Source of the DNA: Mesaphorura yosii
Taxonomy: Eukaryota > Arthropoda > Collembola > Poduromorpha > Tullbergiidae
DNA length: 64,000 bases
NCBI GenBank assembly: GCA_009869945.1
Contig: WIXG01000105.1
Span: forward strand, 62,001 to 126,000
Direction: 5' to 3'
Shown here: positions 33,073 through 47,900 of the stretch, one piece after another
Numbering within the stretch: the first letter of the stretch is position 1
How the letters are laid out: every line of letters starts with the position of its first letter
Position numbers and translations under genes: made by a program
Notes under the pieces: generated by a model
What the model was told of the DNA's origin: nothing
Database searches by the model: none
Seen by the model: only the letters and a program-made list of their open reading frames with translations

Positions 33073-35740
33073 CGACGGAAGTGATAAGCAATCAAAGAAG
33101 ATCCAAAATCCAAAATCTCGCATGCTTTGCTCGACAATTGACTGAAGAGGAAGGAAGAACGATGACTGACGATTCTGAGGAAGATTCGATTGTCTTTTGT
33201 CTTTGACTGTCTTTTATCGTTTTATCGTGTCAGCGCTGTTTGCACTTTGAATTGAACTGATTTGTTTGCCGTGCGTATTCGAACATAACCGAGCAGGTGT
33301 CAGACTACTGACAACGGAAGTTGTGAAGTGTAACGTAAACGTTCTCGTTTTGTGTACACAGTGTCAGTTTAATGTTATTCAGTGATTCAGCGCTTAGGCG
33401 AACGTGGACGTGTAAGCGAACGTGTCGTACAACAAAAGAAAAGAAGATTTGCAAACAAATCAAACGAATAATCTCAAGATTTCCTTTGCCAATGCAATAC
33501 TTCACCAGTGCCAGTTAACCAGTGAGCCAGTGACACTAACGACGATGACGACATGGGCAAACAAGACCAAGAATGATTTGTGCCTCGTCGGTTTAAGCAA
33601 TTGATTTGTGGCGAAATTGGAAATTGCGAGACTGGCAAGACTGGCAAGACGAACTGAGAAAAGAGGACCGCAATTTCAGCACGACGGTCCAGATCAGCCC
33701 GATTAAGCAAGCATTTGGAGCTTTGGAGCAGTCACGCTGCTGGAGTGTCCTGGTTAGTATTCAGAGCACGAACACGCACTGTTCGTTGGTATTTCTCATG
33801 AATGGCGAATGGGCCGGGCGACTGCGGATTGCGAATCGCGAATGCATTGCAATATGAATTTAATATACTAAAAATATGCATTTGTCTTGTTACAGGCGCT
33901 TGGAAGCTCGGAAGAATTCCAAATTCGCACTCGTTCTCGTGCTCGCGAAGTGAGTTATGAATCTTTGAAAAATAATATAAAAATATACGCAGAACCCGAA
34001 GCAGGCAGAGCGAGTAACGTAATTTATTTTGCATATTTACAGTTTAGTTCGGAGTGCAGTGCGAAACATCTTGCGTGTTGTTTATTTATGTGCCTCGGCG
34101 CTTATTTACGGCCAGCCCGGAGAGTGGAGAACTGGAGGACGTGACCTGGCTCCTGAATATCTAACACGGGCGCGAGTCGCCGCCAGGACGGTTTATCATC
34201 GAAATTAACGACGCGGGGGCGGAATTCAGGCAACTATGAATATTTAGCAAAACAAATTGGCAGATCCTAAGCAATTTCATTTGGAAATCCACCTTCGAAG
34301 AAGCCTCAAGTTTCTTCAAGCCTTCAAGCTAAGTTGAGACGGGCAAGAATTGATTTCACTAATCACTTGTATTTGGATGGACACGCCGTGGACGTGGAAG
34401 AAAGCAACCAGCCTCTGCATTGCATTGTTGACTTCCCTGCCCGGCTTTTATCTTCTTGATGAGAAGATAAGTACAACCGGCGATTATTTTCTCATTAGCA
34501 GCCGCCGAGCGGAGAGTCGAGTCGAGAGTCGAGGGAACCACAACAGCAGACAGCAGCTGAAGATCTTCGGTGAGAATGCGCAAGAAGCCACTGCTCTGCA
34601 TTTTTCTTCTTTCACTTCCACCCTCAATTTATGATCCCGTCCGCATTTCATTCCATTAAAAGCCAAATGGGGCTCACGCACACGCGAGGTAAACAAGACA
34701 AGAAATACGTGTTCTCGCGGCACGGCTGCAGAGTGAGGTGGCGGAAGCAATTGAAGCCATTTTTCTTCACCTCCGCGATAAATTCGAAACATTTCAATTC
34801 AATTTCAGGTTCGATTCCTTTTTCTTCGTGAGAGAAGCGTCAAGCGTGGAATTTCGTATTCGGTATTCCAAAGGTGAGTGGCAGAAATATGGATCCGAAA
34901 ATGGGAATGAGTGCTTGGCATAAAATATTTACCGTTTGAGTAAGGTTCCAAGCTACAGCCATCTGGATGCGATGGTGAGACGGGTCTTTAAAGCTCGCAC
35001 TTGTTTCGTGGCGAATCACTAAAAATTTCAACGGCTGCTGAGACGGAGACGACGAGACGCGACTGACGCGACAGGTGAGTACATTAAAGAGATTAATTAA
35101 CTCTCATTTATAATCAACTTTGTCTGTTGATTGTGGATTGGCATTGTTTAAAACTTGAAGACGTTCAGAAGATGAAGAATGAGCTTCAAATGAAAGATGA
35201 ATCTTTTCTCCGTGTCTGATATGAAGTTTTCTCTTCTCGGGCACTCGCGAAGCGACTTCCTCAAACTTCATTTTGTGCCTGCCTGGGGCCACTGCAGGCC
35301 AGGAGACGAGAAGATGAGCTCCATCCAAAGTGATTGATTTTAATCGGAACAAAAAGACAGAGGCAAAGAAAGCGGCAGAAGCAGAAAGAGAGAAAGATAA
35401 AACTTTTACATCAAAAACTTTTCTTTTATGCATGCATGAATGAGCAAACAAGAAGAAATTCAGTGCGGATGATGATTATGAAGATGCGTGGATGAAGATG
35501 AGGATGTGGAGATTTTCTTGGTTGTGCGGCACAAAAATCCGGATCCTGAATTGAAACGCGGAAGACACAGAATCCAGAAACAATGAACTAAACTAACAAG
35601 AATGAATTAAGAAGCACGAGCGAACAAAGGAAAAATGGATAATAAATGATCGTGTTGCTTGTTGTTGCTTGTTACTGATAACTTTTCACTACTGCTAAAA
35701 TCCTCCAAATTTTGGAATCTTTCTGAGAAAATCGAGTCGT
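33073..35740. other. Spacer between Gly-rich gene and beat gene
   Basis: About 2.7 kb without a recognisable exon. Short ORFs up to about 115 codons look like chance. Confidence 0.5.
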
Positions 35741-35741
35741 A

Positions 35742-35747
35742 TTTATT
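35742..35747 (-). terminator. Candidate poly(A) signal of the beat gene
   Basis: Minus-strand AATAAA about 240 nt downstream of the beat stop codon (35986). Confidence 0.4.
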
Positions 35748-35985
35748 CCACTGGCGACTGGCCGCACATACATCGAAAGAATTACGAATACGAATTCTTA
35801 TATTATAATTTACACTTAATTAGCATAATTAATTATTTAATTAATTACGGATTTGCCGTTTGCCATTTGCAGCTTAATGAAAGATCTTTTTACAAAAATT
35901 AAACCGTCCACTTGACTTGATTAGATTTTTAGATTGCACGTCCCGTCACGAGATCACCGTTGCGCCAATTTTTGTCTTGAATTTC

Positions 35986-38900
35986 TTATCTTTGGAGCCC
36001 CAAGCAGAATTGGATAGAGTTAATCGTCGAGCTGAAGAACGTCGAGAGCGCCGTTGACAGCACGATGATGACACACGCGCTGTTCGAAGAGAAGTACGAT
36101 TGACTGGCAGCTCCTAGAATGACACAAACAAAATACAGGAATTAAGGCTTTGGCTTTAATAAATGCTTTATGCTGAATGCAGGGATGAAATGCGTATAAT
36201 GGCCGTATTCAATTTTCGAATACTTTAATTGCTGGTTGGCTACTATTTGCATTTGGTGCCCATGTATTTATGTTTTTACGTGGAAAATCATGCCATTCAT
36301 TCGAAGAAGAATCGGACAAGGCCGTAATTGATTGCAAAAATTCATGTTTCATTCCATGTTTCCTGTTGTATTTGTTATTTGCATAGCGAAGCAAGTGTTT
36401 TTGTGCGTGAGTCGCGACTCGCGAGTGGGCATTTAAAAAATTACAAAAAATGCGCGCGTACGCACGCCTGGCTTGGATTTCTTTGGAGCAGCAGTTCAGA
36501 GATAAGAAGCAAGAACCCAGCACCTGCCTGCCTATTCCATGAGTACACGTGTTTAATCGCTGTGTATATAACAGTAATTACAATTCTTGATAAAAATTCG
36601 GGGTCTTGGTCATTTTTCTTTTTTTCTATTTTTAGGCAGGCCGGGTAAAGAAACGTCACGGCCACCGTCAACGTCACGCGTGTCACAGAACATTTCCTTT
36701 GCATTGTTTCTGCAGTTCAGAGCAGAACAACAACGGCTAAAGTTTTGTACTTTGCTAACTGTTTCTAAATATTTTATGCGAGCCATCATCAAACTCAAGC
36801 ACAGAGCGCAGCGCAGTGCACAGATGAAATGACTTTTGTAGGATACGAACTCTCTAATGAATTACACAAGAAGCAAAGAGCAAATCACTAAACTGCCTAA
36901 ACACTAAACACGGGTTCAACGCTCAAGCATACAGAAAATCAGGCAGCCAAGCTACAAAGCTACAAAGCTACAAATCTTAATGGCTAAATGTACAAAGTGA
37001 ATAAGTTATGAAGGCAAGCAATCGCAAGACCCAAGATTAAGCCGAGCCAAACAGTGCAGCACAGTGCCGTGACGTGCATTTAGCGAGAAAACGACGACGA
37101 CTGGGACTGGACTGAGACTGACTGAGATTGGGACCTAAATAGGATCACGCATTACAGCATTTCAGTACATTAGCTCTGACGTTATTGTTATCGCCGTACG
37201 TACCTGAGCCGTACGTGGCCTTGCTCTCCATCGCCGGGCTCCGCTGCGGATGATCCTGAAGCAAACTTTCCTCGTTTGTCCGCCAATAAAAATCCTCAAT
37301 TTTTGCCACGCATTTAATTTTCAAGTCTTTATTCCGGAAATGATGTCTTTTCACCTGCAAACGAATAAACGCCGAAGCACGGCTGAGGTCGAGTGCATAA
37401 AACGCGAATTGCGAATGAGTGTGGCGTGGCTCGGCTCGTGTGTATTCCCTTCGGTCGAGTTGGACGGCTAATTTCGGTCGGGGCGAGAGAGAAAAGTTTT
37501 CAGGAGTGTGAGTGACTTGACTTTGACTCTGAGTTGACTTTCACTTTGAATAATAAAAAGAACTCTGGATGTCATTTTCGGTGTGGAGTCTCGAATCTCG
37601 CGCGCGCGACGGAACAACGAGAAAAAGTAAAAGAAATAAACTTTTAGGAGAAAAGATAAGAAAAACTTGAAATCCGGCAATCCAGGATAAACATGCCGCC
37701 GTAATAATACACGAAAGACGCGTAAGACGCCAGACTCCTCCACAGCGGGCGAATAGACTCCTGAGTACTTTATAATAGGGAAGTGTGGGTCTGGACCCGT
37801 GTCGTATGAGTGTGGTGTGTTACCTCAAATTGTAATCCCAAGACAGAAGTTTCTAGCCCGTTCTCATCTTGCATAATGGGATACCTTCGTACGAGTTGCT
37901 CGTCAGCCTGCGAACACACGCGAAAATGAGTGTACACCTACACGCACGCCCAAAAGACGCCAAAGTGGTAAAGGTTAAGCTGAAATCTAAATATTTTCAA
38001 TCAAAGCACCGCCACCGTATTGCATCGGAGCGAAATGCGGAAAAGGTACGCGAGGCGCTGATTTTAAAGCCTGAGTGGCAAAAGTCAATCAACGCTTGCG
38101 ACTTGCAAATTAATCCGATTTGCGGTTCATTTTTTTAAAAAGCGAAAATACGAGGCCGATATGCGAATTTCGAATTACCACTTCGCCGTTGATGTGCCAG
38201 ACGAGTTTGGCGGCCGGGACGGCGCGGGCCGACGTGCAGTTGACGCGGACGACATCTTCGAGGGAATAGCGCGAGTGGCCGCCATCGATGTGCGGGCCGT
38301 CGTCGGGCAGATCTGTGAAAGCGAAGGAAGAAGTGAACATTAAGCTCGTGCTCGTGCGTGGTGCTGTGCGAGTCGTGCCGAGGCGCAGATGTGCCGAGAG
38401 GAAATGTAAAAATGAAAATATGATCTTAAACATGCAACTTGCATTTTTATTGATTTGAATGAGTTTTGAATAACCAAACACAATACAAAATACACAATAC
38501 AATGACGCAATGTACTGGAAACAATTGCTGGCAGGGCACGGCAAGGCAATTGCATTTTTGTATCAAAGACCAGCCGGGCCTTTGCAATGGGCAGATGAGT
38601 CTCTTTTTCGTGTTTGTGCATTTGTATTCCACGCCAAGCCGAACTGCCACGCCAAGCCAAGAATGAATGAATGAATAAGCCAAGGCGAAGGCGAAACGCG
38701 AAAGGGTCTCGGGGGATTCATCGTTTTTCTTCCAACATTTCTATTTTAGAATACTACTTGTTCCTGTTGCGTGTGCGGGGCAAGACACAGAACGCAAAGA
38801 AAAGACACGACGCGGACGCGAAACACCAAACAAGTCAAGGGAAAAGTTGTTATGTTGTGTTGGCAGTGTGGGCTGCGAAAGAAAATAAGATAAAGTGGGA

Positions 38901-41900
38901 CTCATCTGTCTACAAAATGAAAATGGGCCCGGGCCCAAGCGCCAAGCTTCAGCTGCCTATAAAGAAAGTTAATAACTCCCGCTCTGCTCTGCTAAGAAAC
39001 TTCCTGCAAAATTTGAATTGCCCTGCCGCTGCCGTTGCCGCAATGCAGTGAGATACGCCAATACGTCTGACGCCAAGACTGAAATTTTAAAGCCCGCATG
39101 CATGCATTCAGGGAGAATTGGCACTTGACAGGAAAACATTTTGCACCTGCGCCAGGCTTCCACAAAGCGACAAACGGGCAAAAACGGACGAAAAGGCACA
39201 CATCGAGTCAGTCACGTTTTCTTAAACAATTTTAATTAGGCCCGAATTTTCTAAGGGTTCATGCTCGCATTCGTGAAGGCGCTGATCCAAATACGAATTG
39301 CGGTACGGATGTGAATTCACCATTTGCCATTCGCATTGGAGAGGATTCCCGTGACGTGGTTGCTTTCGCGAAAGTTTGGCATACACAAGAGTACAAAAGG
39401 CAAAGCAGTACAAAAGTACGGTGAAAGTACAGAGAAAGAAAAAGTGACACACTGAGCAATTTAATTAAGGAACTCAAAATAAGGGAAACGAATCATTCGA
39501 GTGCTTGGAACGTGGAGTCATTTGCGAATCAATTTAGCAATTGTCAATCGTCAAGCGGCCATCGCCAATTACTATTTGGTTATTCGTTTATGAGGTACAA
39601 AGACGCTCAAGGTCTAAGCTGTTTCACCTGAATTTCCGTTACGCATTACGCATTAATCGATTAATGCACTGAGCTGCGTAGATACTAGATCAGTAAATCA
39701 GTAAATTCGGCTGTGGAAAGTGGAATTACCTTGCCCGCACTGCACGGGGCCAGGAGAAAGAAATATCTTACATAAACTAAACGCACTCATCGCCTGGCAA
39801 TGACCATTTCGATCCCGGACTCCGGGCCAGGCCATTGTTTCTACTTCAAGCCGCCAGCAAGCCCCTTACTCTAACTCTCCATTATTGACTGGTGCGACGA
39901 CCGTGCGTACTCGTAATCGTAATAGAAAGCGTGTGTGGTGCGTCGCAAGGACTCGCAAGGAGTTGAGTTGAGTTGGTCGAGGAAAGCGGAAGAAAGCACC
40001 CTCCGCGTGCTCATAAATCCTAAATTGCCGACACCACCATCTTTTTCTCATCTCATTGCCCATCACATCAAAATGAGTGCGTGCGTGCGACCGTGCGAAG
40101 GTAAGAAACGAAGAAAAGAACGAGCGGCGGCTTTGGGTAATCTTTTCGACACTTTCCAAGTGTAGATGCAAGTGCCAAGCAAACAGCTTAACCCAAACTT
40201 ATAACCCGGTGCTGCTCCGCAGGAGATGAGCACATTTTGGTCCGCTGATAATGCTCATAAGTCTTTATTTCCTCACACGCACGCTGCACGCACTAGAGCT
40301 GGAGCGACTGAAGGAGAGGAAAGGAGCAACAGCCTGACGATAACAACGTTCGCACTCGCACAATCTTAAGTACAACTTATTACTTACGCATCCTTTCTTC
40401 TCTCTTATCTGATTCCTAATAACTCTCAACTAAGTGCTGCTATGCTGCTGTAAGACAAGGACAGGTCGTAGTGTGATTACAATTAACTTTCAGTCTCTCA
40501 GTGCGAAGGAATCGATAGCTGCTAAAAACCTTGATTCAAACTTACATTTCAGTTCCGTGTCACGAAATTCTAACGGCCTACATCTGCACGACTGAAATCA
40601 CTGCATTATTTTTGGAAATTTGGTGCAAAAGCCAAGCAAACTAATGTAAAGCAATTATCAAAAACCTCGTAATAGAAGCAATTATTTATTGCCCTGCCCG
40701 ATTTGATTGATTGATTAAACTGATTCCTGATGGATTGCACAATTACGATGATTGCAATATAAATTGCGTTGGCAGAAGAATTTGTCTTGTTCAGACAACT
40801 TAGGCTGTTAGGCAAGAGAAGTGCAATTAAGTAAAGCTCATTCACTTACCGACCACCACCATGTGACTATTTTCGCCGACTGTCTGAAAGGCAGGTGCTT
40901 CTCCGCTGACCTCACATTTGTAACTTCCTGATCCATCCAAATCCAACCCCGTCAGCACTACTGCGTTATCAGTGGAGTTCAGCAACTGAAAGCACAAAAG
41001 TAGTAGCACCAGAATCAGCACAGTTAGCTTAGCCCATAAGAAAGGGGATTTGGAGACGTTGAAAATAGAAACTTACGTCGACGGTGAATCCTGGCAGATC
41101 AAACGTCTGTGCTGGTGGATTATCGCCTGGAAGGAATCTGTAAAACTCCTTCCCGTCCTTGTACCACTTGACCGAGTACAGGGCTTCGTTCTCCAGGTCG
41201 TAGTGACACTCCAGGCGGACGGGCTGGCCACGGATTGTGTAGCGGGGAATGTGTAGGCTGGCTAATCTCACCATCGACACTTCTGCAAAAGAAAGGAGGA
41301 CAGAGCAATTAAAATTAAGAAACTAGGCTGCCAAATACAGTCGCCAGGCGCCAATCGCTATTATTCGGGTTTCGGGAAGACGACGGAAATAATTGTAAAG
41401 CACGGGCAGCACCGTAACACTGAATAAAACTAATTAGTTGGTCTCGCGCCAGAAAATGGAGCTTTTGTGTGCTCCGCCAGCCGCCCGTGCCGACAGAAAC
41501 TTTTCTTCTCGCTCCTGCGTCTTTTGTGCTCGCAGATTGCGGATGCACAATGATCTCATTCAAGTGGCCCATTTTTATTCTAATTTTTTATTGTGCGTGC
41601 GACTGCGGTTCGCAGTGCCGCCGAGTAACTTTATCATCGAGACTAATTAAAGTAATACGAGGAAATTTACACAAGAAAAGATTTTATTCATTTCACAGCA
41701 GCGAAGCGTTGGCGTTGGCGTTCGTGGAGCAGAATGCTAATTTCAGAATCCACTCCGAGGCGAAGGCAACTGGAATTTCACGGTGAGCCAAATATAAACA
41801 AAGGTGCGGAGGAAGAAGAAAGAAGAGAAAATTTTTAATGAAGACGAACGGCAGCAGCCCGAAAATTGTGGAACTTCACGCCTATGCTACACTTTGGAGT

Positions 41901-44900
41901 TTTTCTCCTATTCAGATTCAGATTCTTCTTTGTTCTGGCATAGCGGTTCAGGTAAGTAAGCCCGAATAAGTTTCAATTAATCGAGATTGAGAAACCGAGC
42001 CAAATTAAAAATTTGGGGATCCACATTTCGTTGGACGGGCGTAGATCAGATTAACATGATTGCATTGTTTTAGGTTTCATTCGTCAGTATTTGCCAGAAA
42101 CGGGACTCGAAAACATGATCAGACTCAAGATCGGAAGCAGAAAGAAGAAAGTGCTCCAAGTCAAGTCGGTAGTCGGTGCCGTGCAAGAAGGAAAATAAGA
42201 CAGGAAAGGGAAATGCAGGTGTCAAGGGACTAATCTTACGTCTGAAGCTCTGCTGGAGCACATGTCTTTATTATGCGGTCAGTAGAGATTCTCATACGAG
42301 CACGAAGAAATCTTGTCTGCAATGTTTTCGTCTTGCTTGGAGCATGGAAAAGAATTCTCGAAAGAAAAATGAAACAGTCAGTCAGATACACATCTCTATT
42401 TGCTCCTGCGAAGTGAAACAACTTCCACGCACGGTTCTACTGGAATCTGGAATCTTACTTGGAGGTATCTCGAAAGATGAATGAATCTCGTACATTCTGG
42501 CTCAGAGCACAGATTTTATTATTATATGAGATCAGAGATTTGGTATTTCAGATTTTTCCAGCGCGATGCGTGAAAAAGGCAGCCATGGCACAAAATTATG
42601 CTTTTGAGATTTAAAACAGGAGCAGGCGCAATAATTTTAACGTTACGCGCGTGCTCCTTGGCGCGCAGTGCCTCCAAGTTAATATTTTGCGTTTTGCCCA
42701 AATTCGTTGGGAGGAATACCAAAATGATCGAATACTTTGCAGTAAAAACGAGATACGAATGCGAATCTAAATGAAAATTGAATTTCCATAATCTTATTCA
42801 TAATATTTATTCAGGCCGAGCTGAAAAATAAGGCAAGTCAAGTCAAGTCAGCAGTCTGGAATTCATGACTTTTGTTCCAAAACAGGCGAGAGCAGGAGCG
42901 TGACATTGTCAACTCGAATGCGAGCCCAATTCATTTATTTAATATTTAAAAGTTAAGCCGAGAGCAGAGTGCCTGCCATGTTTCGCTTTTTCGCTTGGCT
43001 TTTGTGTTCTTAAATCTGCATTCGCGCTCGCGTTCGCGTGCTCGCATCAAAGAATCAAAGACACTTGACTGGGGCCGGCTTTTATCTTCTTTTTGTTATT
43101 TTTGTCACTTCTCACGCTCGCAAAGAGATTTTCACATTGTTTCTGATTTCAGGGAGCACGTAACTGACGATACGGGCGCTGCCTGCCTTTTGCCATTCTT
43201 GGAACGACGAAGCCGCAGTTTTCAGCCAGCCTGTTTTCGTAATGATGAAAGTTTTGTTTTTGTTTCGCGTATTGTTGTTTTACTCAGCGCCGGCACGCCA
43301 CGCGTCCGGCCGGGCCCTCCGCTAAAGCGTTCTGCTTTCCTGGCTCGGGTTTTGAATTTTAAAACTTTTAAGGGCTTAAACTGTAAAGTTTATCAAAACA
43401 AAGGTGGTAAAATTTAAAATCACGAGAATCGCGCCGTGCCGTGCATCGTGCCACGAAAAGTTCAAATCTGGCGCTGAAAGAGGCGAGGCGCCCGACGCCG
43501 ATTTCTGCGGGCTCTTTCAGCGTCAGGCGTGTCATGCCCATCAATAAGTCAGGCCAGGAAATGGGTCGTCCCATTTCCTGACTCCTTGGTGGAGTGTGAT
43601 TGTGTCTCTGACTGTTTTAGTACAAAATAAATTAAACGTTGTCCTTTCCACTGCAGGTTTTCTTGTTTCAGTGATTCACAACTCACAAGTTTTCTTGCCC
43701 CTGGAGCTGACGTGGCATTCGAGCCGAGACGGCTCATCGGCTGAAGTGAAACGTACGCGTACGCATGCAGGCAAGCATGAGACAAGGAACAAGGAACAAG
43801 TCATCGCCAAATGTTAATCGCCTGCAATATTTCCTCCGTCACCATCGCCGTCTCGCAATCTTTCCGATCTCGATCTTCTATTACGCGACGGACGAGCACG
43901 CTTCGCATAAACTCGTGATGATGGTGACATTGATGGGATGCACTGAACGAAAAACGCGAACGGAGGGAAAAACTGCTTGTCTCATCGAAATGTCACTTTT
44001 GCAAAATGTACGTGATTGTGACGAAGTAAAGCAACCAGCAGCTAGCAGTCGTACGGAGAAAACTGGAGACAGGACGATGAGTCGAGGACGGGGAAAGGAA
44101 GGAAGTTGTATAAAAGTGAAAGAAGTCTACTCTAGTCTAGTCAAAGGCGAATACGCGAAAGGATGGCATCGGCATATTTTCCCAATCAAAGGAACACGGC
44201 TAACGACGAATACGACGATGAACATGAACATGAGCACTGGCGATGGCGATGGCGACAAGACGAGACGAGGCGAAATCACTTTGTTGAACCAAATCCGATT
44301 TGGGATTTAAGCTTCACGCCCGGCTGGCTGCGGACGTACTACGGCGGACCTGCCACGCGGATGCGGGCAGGCGCCAAACGCGGGCCGAGCAGATAATCTG
44401 CAAATATGCAAATTTTGGGGTTCGCGAGGACGACAGACTAAATTGAGGTATGGCACAGTCGCTGCGTTCTGCAGAATTCACATTTTCATTTCCAATTGTT
44501 AAATCGAGCAAGCACTAAACGCCAACGCTCGGAGACGGAATCGACTTGTGATGCATAATTTTGTGTCTGGTTTGGCTGTGCCCCGTAAGCAGGAATTTGG
44601 ATGACTCACTTCGGATCTCGGACGGACGACGACGCGATGTAGATGCGGAATGGCGCCACGCGCCGTTTGGGATTTCCAGAATTTTCATGCAACGACACAA
44701 CTTTTAAATTCTTTGGTTCTCATGGAACATTTGGAGTCCGGGACGAAAAAGTGCTGCAATTGCGCATCGAGCGGAGTTGACATTCAATTGTCAATGATAT
44801 AAAATTATTATCGCAGACGCCGCCGCGCCTTCGACGTTTCCAGTGCATTGATGCACATGCACCCGCGCCCGCCCGCGACTTCTTTGGAACAAGATCTGTG

Positions 44901-47900
44901 ATATTATTTTCTGCCCCTCACATCTCTGCCGCACGCACATGTGATTCCTGATTCTGCTGATCCGCTGCATTCGCATCGCAACCGCATTCTGTTTGCCGTC
45001 GCCGTGCCGTGTCTTCTTTGTGCATGTGAATGACAGCAGAATTTATTAACAAAATTCAAGTATTTTGTTTTTGTAATAAAAAAGATATCGAACCGAATCC
45101 TCAAAACACAGTACAACAAAGAGCTGCACGACGGAGACAACAAACATGGAATTGGCGGATGCGATCAAAGAGACGGAGCACGAAAACTCGACGAGACGCG
45201 AGGCGAGGGGCTGAAGAACCGAGATGCAATGCGGTGCAGCCCGCCTGCAATTTTATTGTTCCATCGAATCCTCAAATTCCATCGTAGCGCTACAGTGCAG
45301 TGGAAACATAAAAATGAATACGAATACGAGTGGCTCGACGGCTGAGGATCAAAATATTTCTGTACTGCTGTTTACTATTTTCTATTTACAGAGATCATCT
45401 TCACACTCGCATTGCATACAACACGCAAAGTGTGAAACTTTTGTTACTGTTTCTGATCTCTTCACATTAGTATGAAAGTTTGCATGCGTGTATGTCTGCG
45501 TGCTCTGGCAATGACAACACCACCTTCACTTCATCTGCACCTTCATCGCAGTCGCGTCGCACTGCAGAGGAGGCACGAGAATTGTCTCCCGCATCTTTCT
45601 CCGGCATTTTGCGTATTTTACGCATTTCATCATCTCAATTTGGTGATAAAGGCAACAACGAACGATCCGTGTGCCGCAGACAAAAGTGACGCCAGTGCAG
45701 TACCACGAATTACGAATCCAGCAGGCAGGCAGAGAAAGCTAGCATTTCAATTGCAATCATCTTCGGACGTACGCGTGCGTGGCATTTGTACACGTATTTC
45801 AATGCAGAAGCAGGAAATGGCAACGGAAAGGAATCTTTATAAATGTAAATATGAATTGAGGTCATGAATCGCCCGTGCCTGCCGCCCACGAACAAATGCG
45901 AACGCGGATAAGTCCTTTTAGATTAAATTCTTTCCGGTGCACGTCAAAACGTGATACGTGACGCCACTGATATTTCTGCCATTGCGATCGCGTTTTTGCT
46001 ACTACTGCTGCTGCTGCTGGGTGAAAGGAATTTTGAAATGCAAATTCCACGCGACGCCACGCAAAAATCGAGCTGCGTTCGTTTCGACTGCGCGACTGGA
46101 ATCATATTTCAGGTCAATGCATGCATGAATTCAGCGATAGTAATGCGATGGGCTCCGCAAAGGCAAACGCAAAGCCGAGTGTGAAAATCTCAAGTGCTTT
46201 GCCTGTCATGTGATGAGATTTGGTGAAAGCAAAGTGAAAGCAGTGAACGCAATGAAAGGAGGCAGATTTGTATAAATTTGTCACATTTCTGGTTTCTGGC
46301 TCAGGTTGTTGTAGTACTTTGTGTTTGTGCGTATATTTGTATGTATTTTGTATGTTTACATGCGAATGCGACTTGCGAATGTGGCCAGCTGAGAGCTGGC
46401 TGGCTGGCTGGCTAAAGAACTAAAACTAAAACTAGGACGATTACGAGTTACAAGTAACAAGTTCCATTTACAAGACACTCCGCGCACGCTGTGTACGTAC
46501 GTACGCTTAATGCGAGATGTGTAATGCGTACAAGGCAAAGGCAAAGGCAAAGGCAAAGACGAGAAATTCATAACAAACTTCATCAAGCACGGCACAAGAG
46601 CTACAAGTCATAAACCAACAGAAGCAACATACAATTTAGACACGGGTACGAGTACGAACACGGTGAAAGTACAACCGAGGTGAGGTGCAAAAACGAATGC
46701 GAAGTCGAGTGTGTTGTAATCCCAAAAGTGTAACTTCCGATTCCGACTTACTGCAGCGCAGCGACTTTAAGTTTCTGTGTTTTCTGGCCATAAATGGCAT
46801 AAACATAGGCAGGTTACGTGGTATAATATTTTTGCAGGTGCATGCAGCAAATATGCAGAATTTGAGAGCAGGTTTTTGCGGTCACCGAAAGAAGTAAAAG
46901 AATAATTTGAATTGAACGAGTTTGATTCCTGAACAGCAATTTGCAGGCAATTGTATGGATTCCAGCCTCATTTTTTACGGTCTGCACGCGGGAGGCCGCG
47001 TGCCGGAGTTCCGGGTATTTAGTATTTAATTCACACGCACGTTGCTGCGTCAATAATTAAAGTCGAGTTCCAATTAAATGCAAAGTGCCTCAATCCATAA
47101 AAACTGCCTCCTGTGTTACTTTGCTCGTATCACTCGTATGCTTCACAGAATGCAGAAGTGAAAGCAAAAGTGAAAGCAGAAGTGAAAGTTGTGCATTTCT
47201 AAATTTCATTAAGTGGCAAGCAGCCTGCTGCGAACATCAAACTGCGAACTGCAGTGCAGAAATTTTAGGGACTTCTATCGTACGCACTTGGCTAGAATTT
47301 GAATGTGATTCGTGCTCGCATTTACATGACCAAGTCAAGTAGCTGTGGCTCTTTGCTCGCTCGTAGCACACGTTTATTTATAGAACAACAAGCCAGCGAA
47401 TGGCCAATTCGTATCGTAATGTGATGTAATTCGCTCGCATTCACTTCGTGCATTAAACATACAACAAGCAACACAACTACAACAACACGAACACACATTA
47501 CGGCCCATAATCGTACCATTTTCATTTTCACGGCCCGAAACACGCGTGAACGTAAATGATAAAATGTGAACAAAATGCGCACAAGTACAAAGTATAAAGT
47601 TTACAAGCAAGAATATCGTGTCCATGCCCAGACAAGCATGCAACAAAGATGCGATGCGGTTTTCCAGTATTTATGCTTATGATGGCTTGCTTGCGTTTTC
47701 ACCGCTTGTTCGTATGCGGGCACGTTGCTTAACGATGAGTTACTGAGAAAACCTCGCTCGGCTTTTGAATTAATAATTAACCAAAGTGTACTCAACGGCA
47801 AGTGAAATGCAACGGCAATGCGGAAATGCAATTCCGCGCGAGACGCGCTGCGCTGTGCGTGCGCCGTAAATTGTGATGATGAGGGAGTGCATGGCGATCA

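Noticed and set aside
32748-33206. 152-codon plus-strand frame over the Gly-rich gene
   Set aside because: Antisense shadow of GGH repeats. The minus strand has the signal peptide, splice phases and TATA box.
34800-34830. GGTTCGATTCC, a tRNA B-box-like word
   Set aside because: No acceptor stem, A box or cloverleaf can be built around it.
43765-44310. 181-codon open frame on the plus strand
   Set aside because: Composition follows local repeats (GATGGCGATGGCGAC and similar). No domain.
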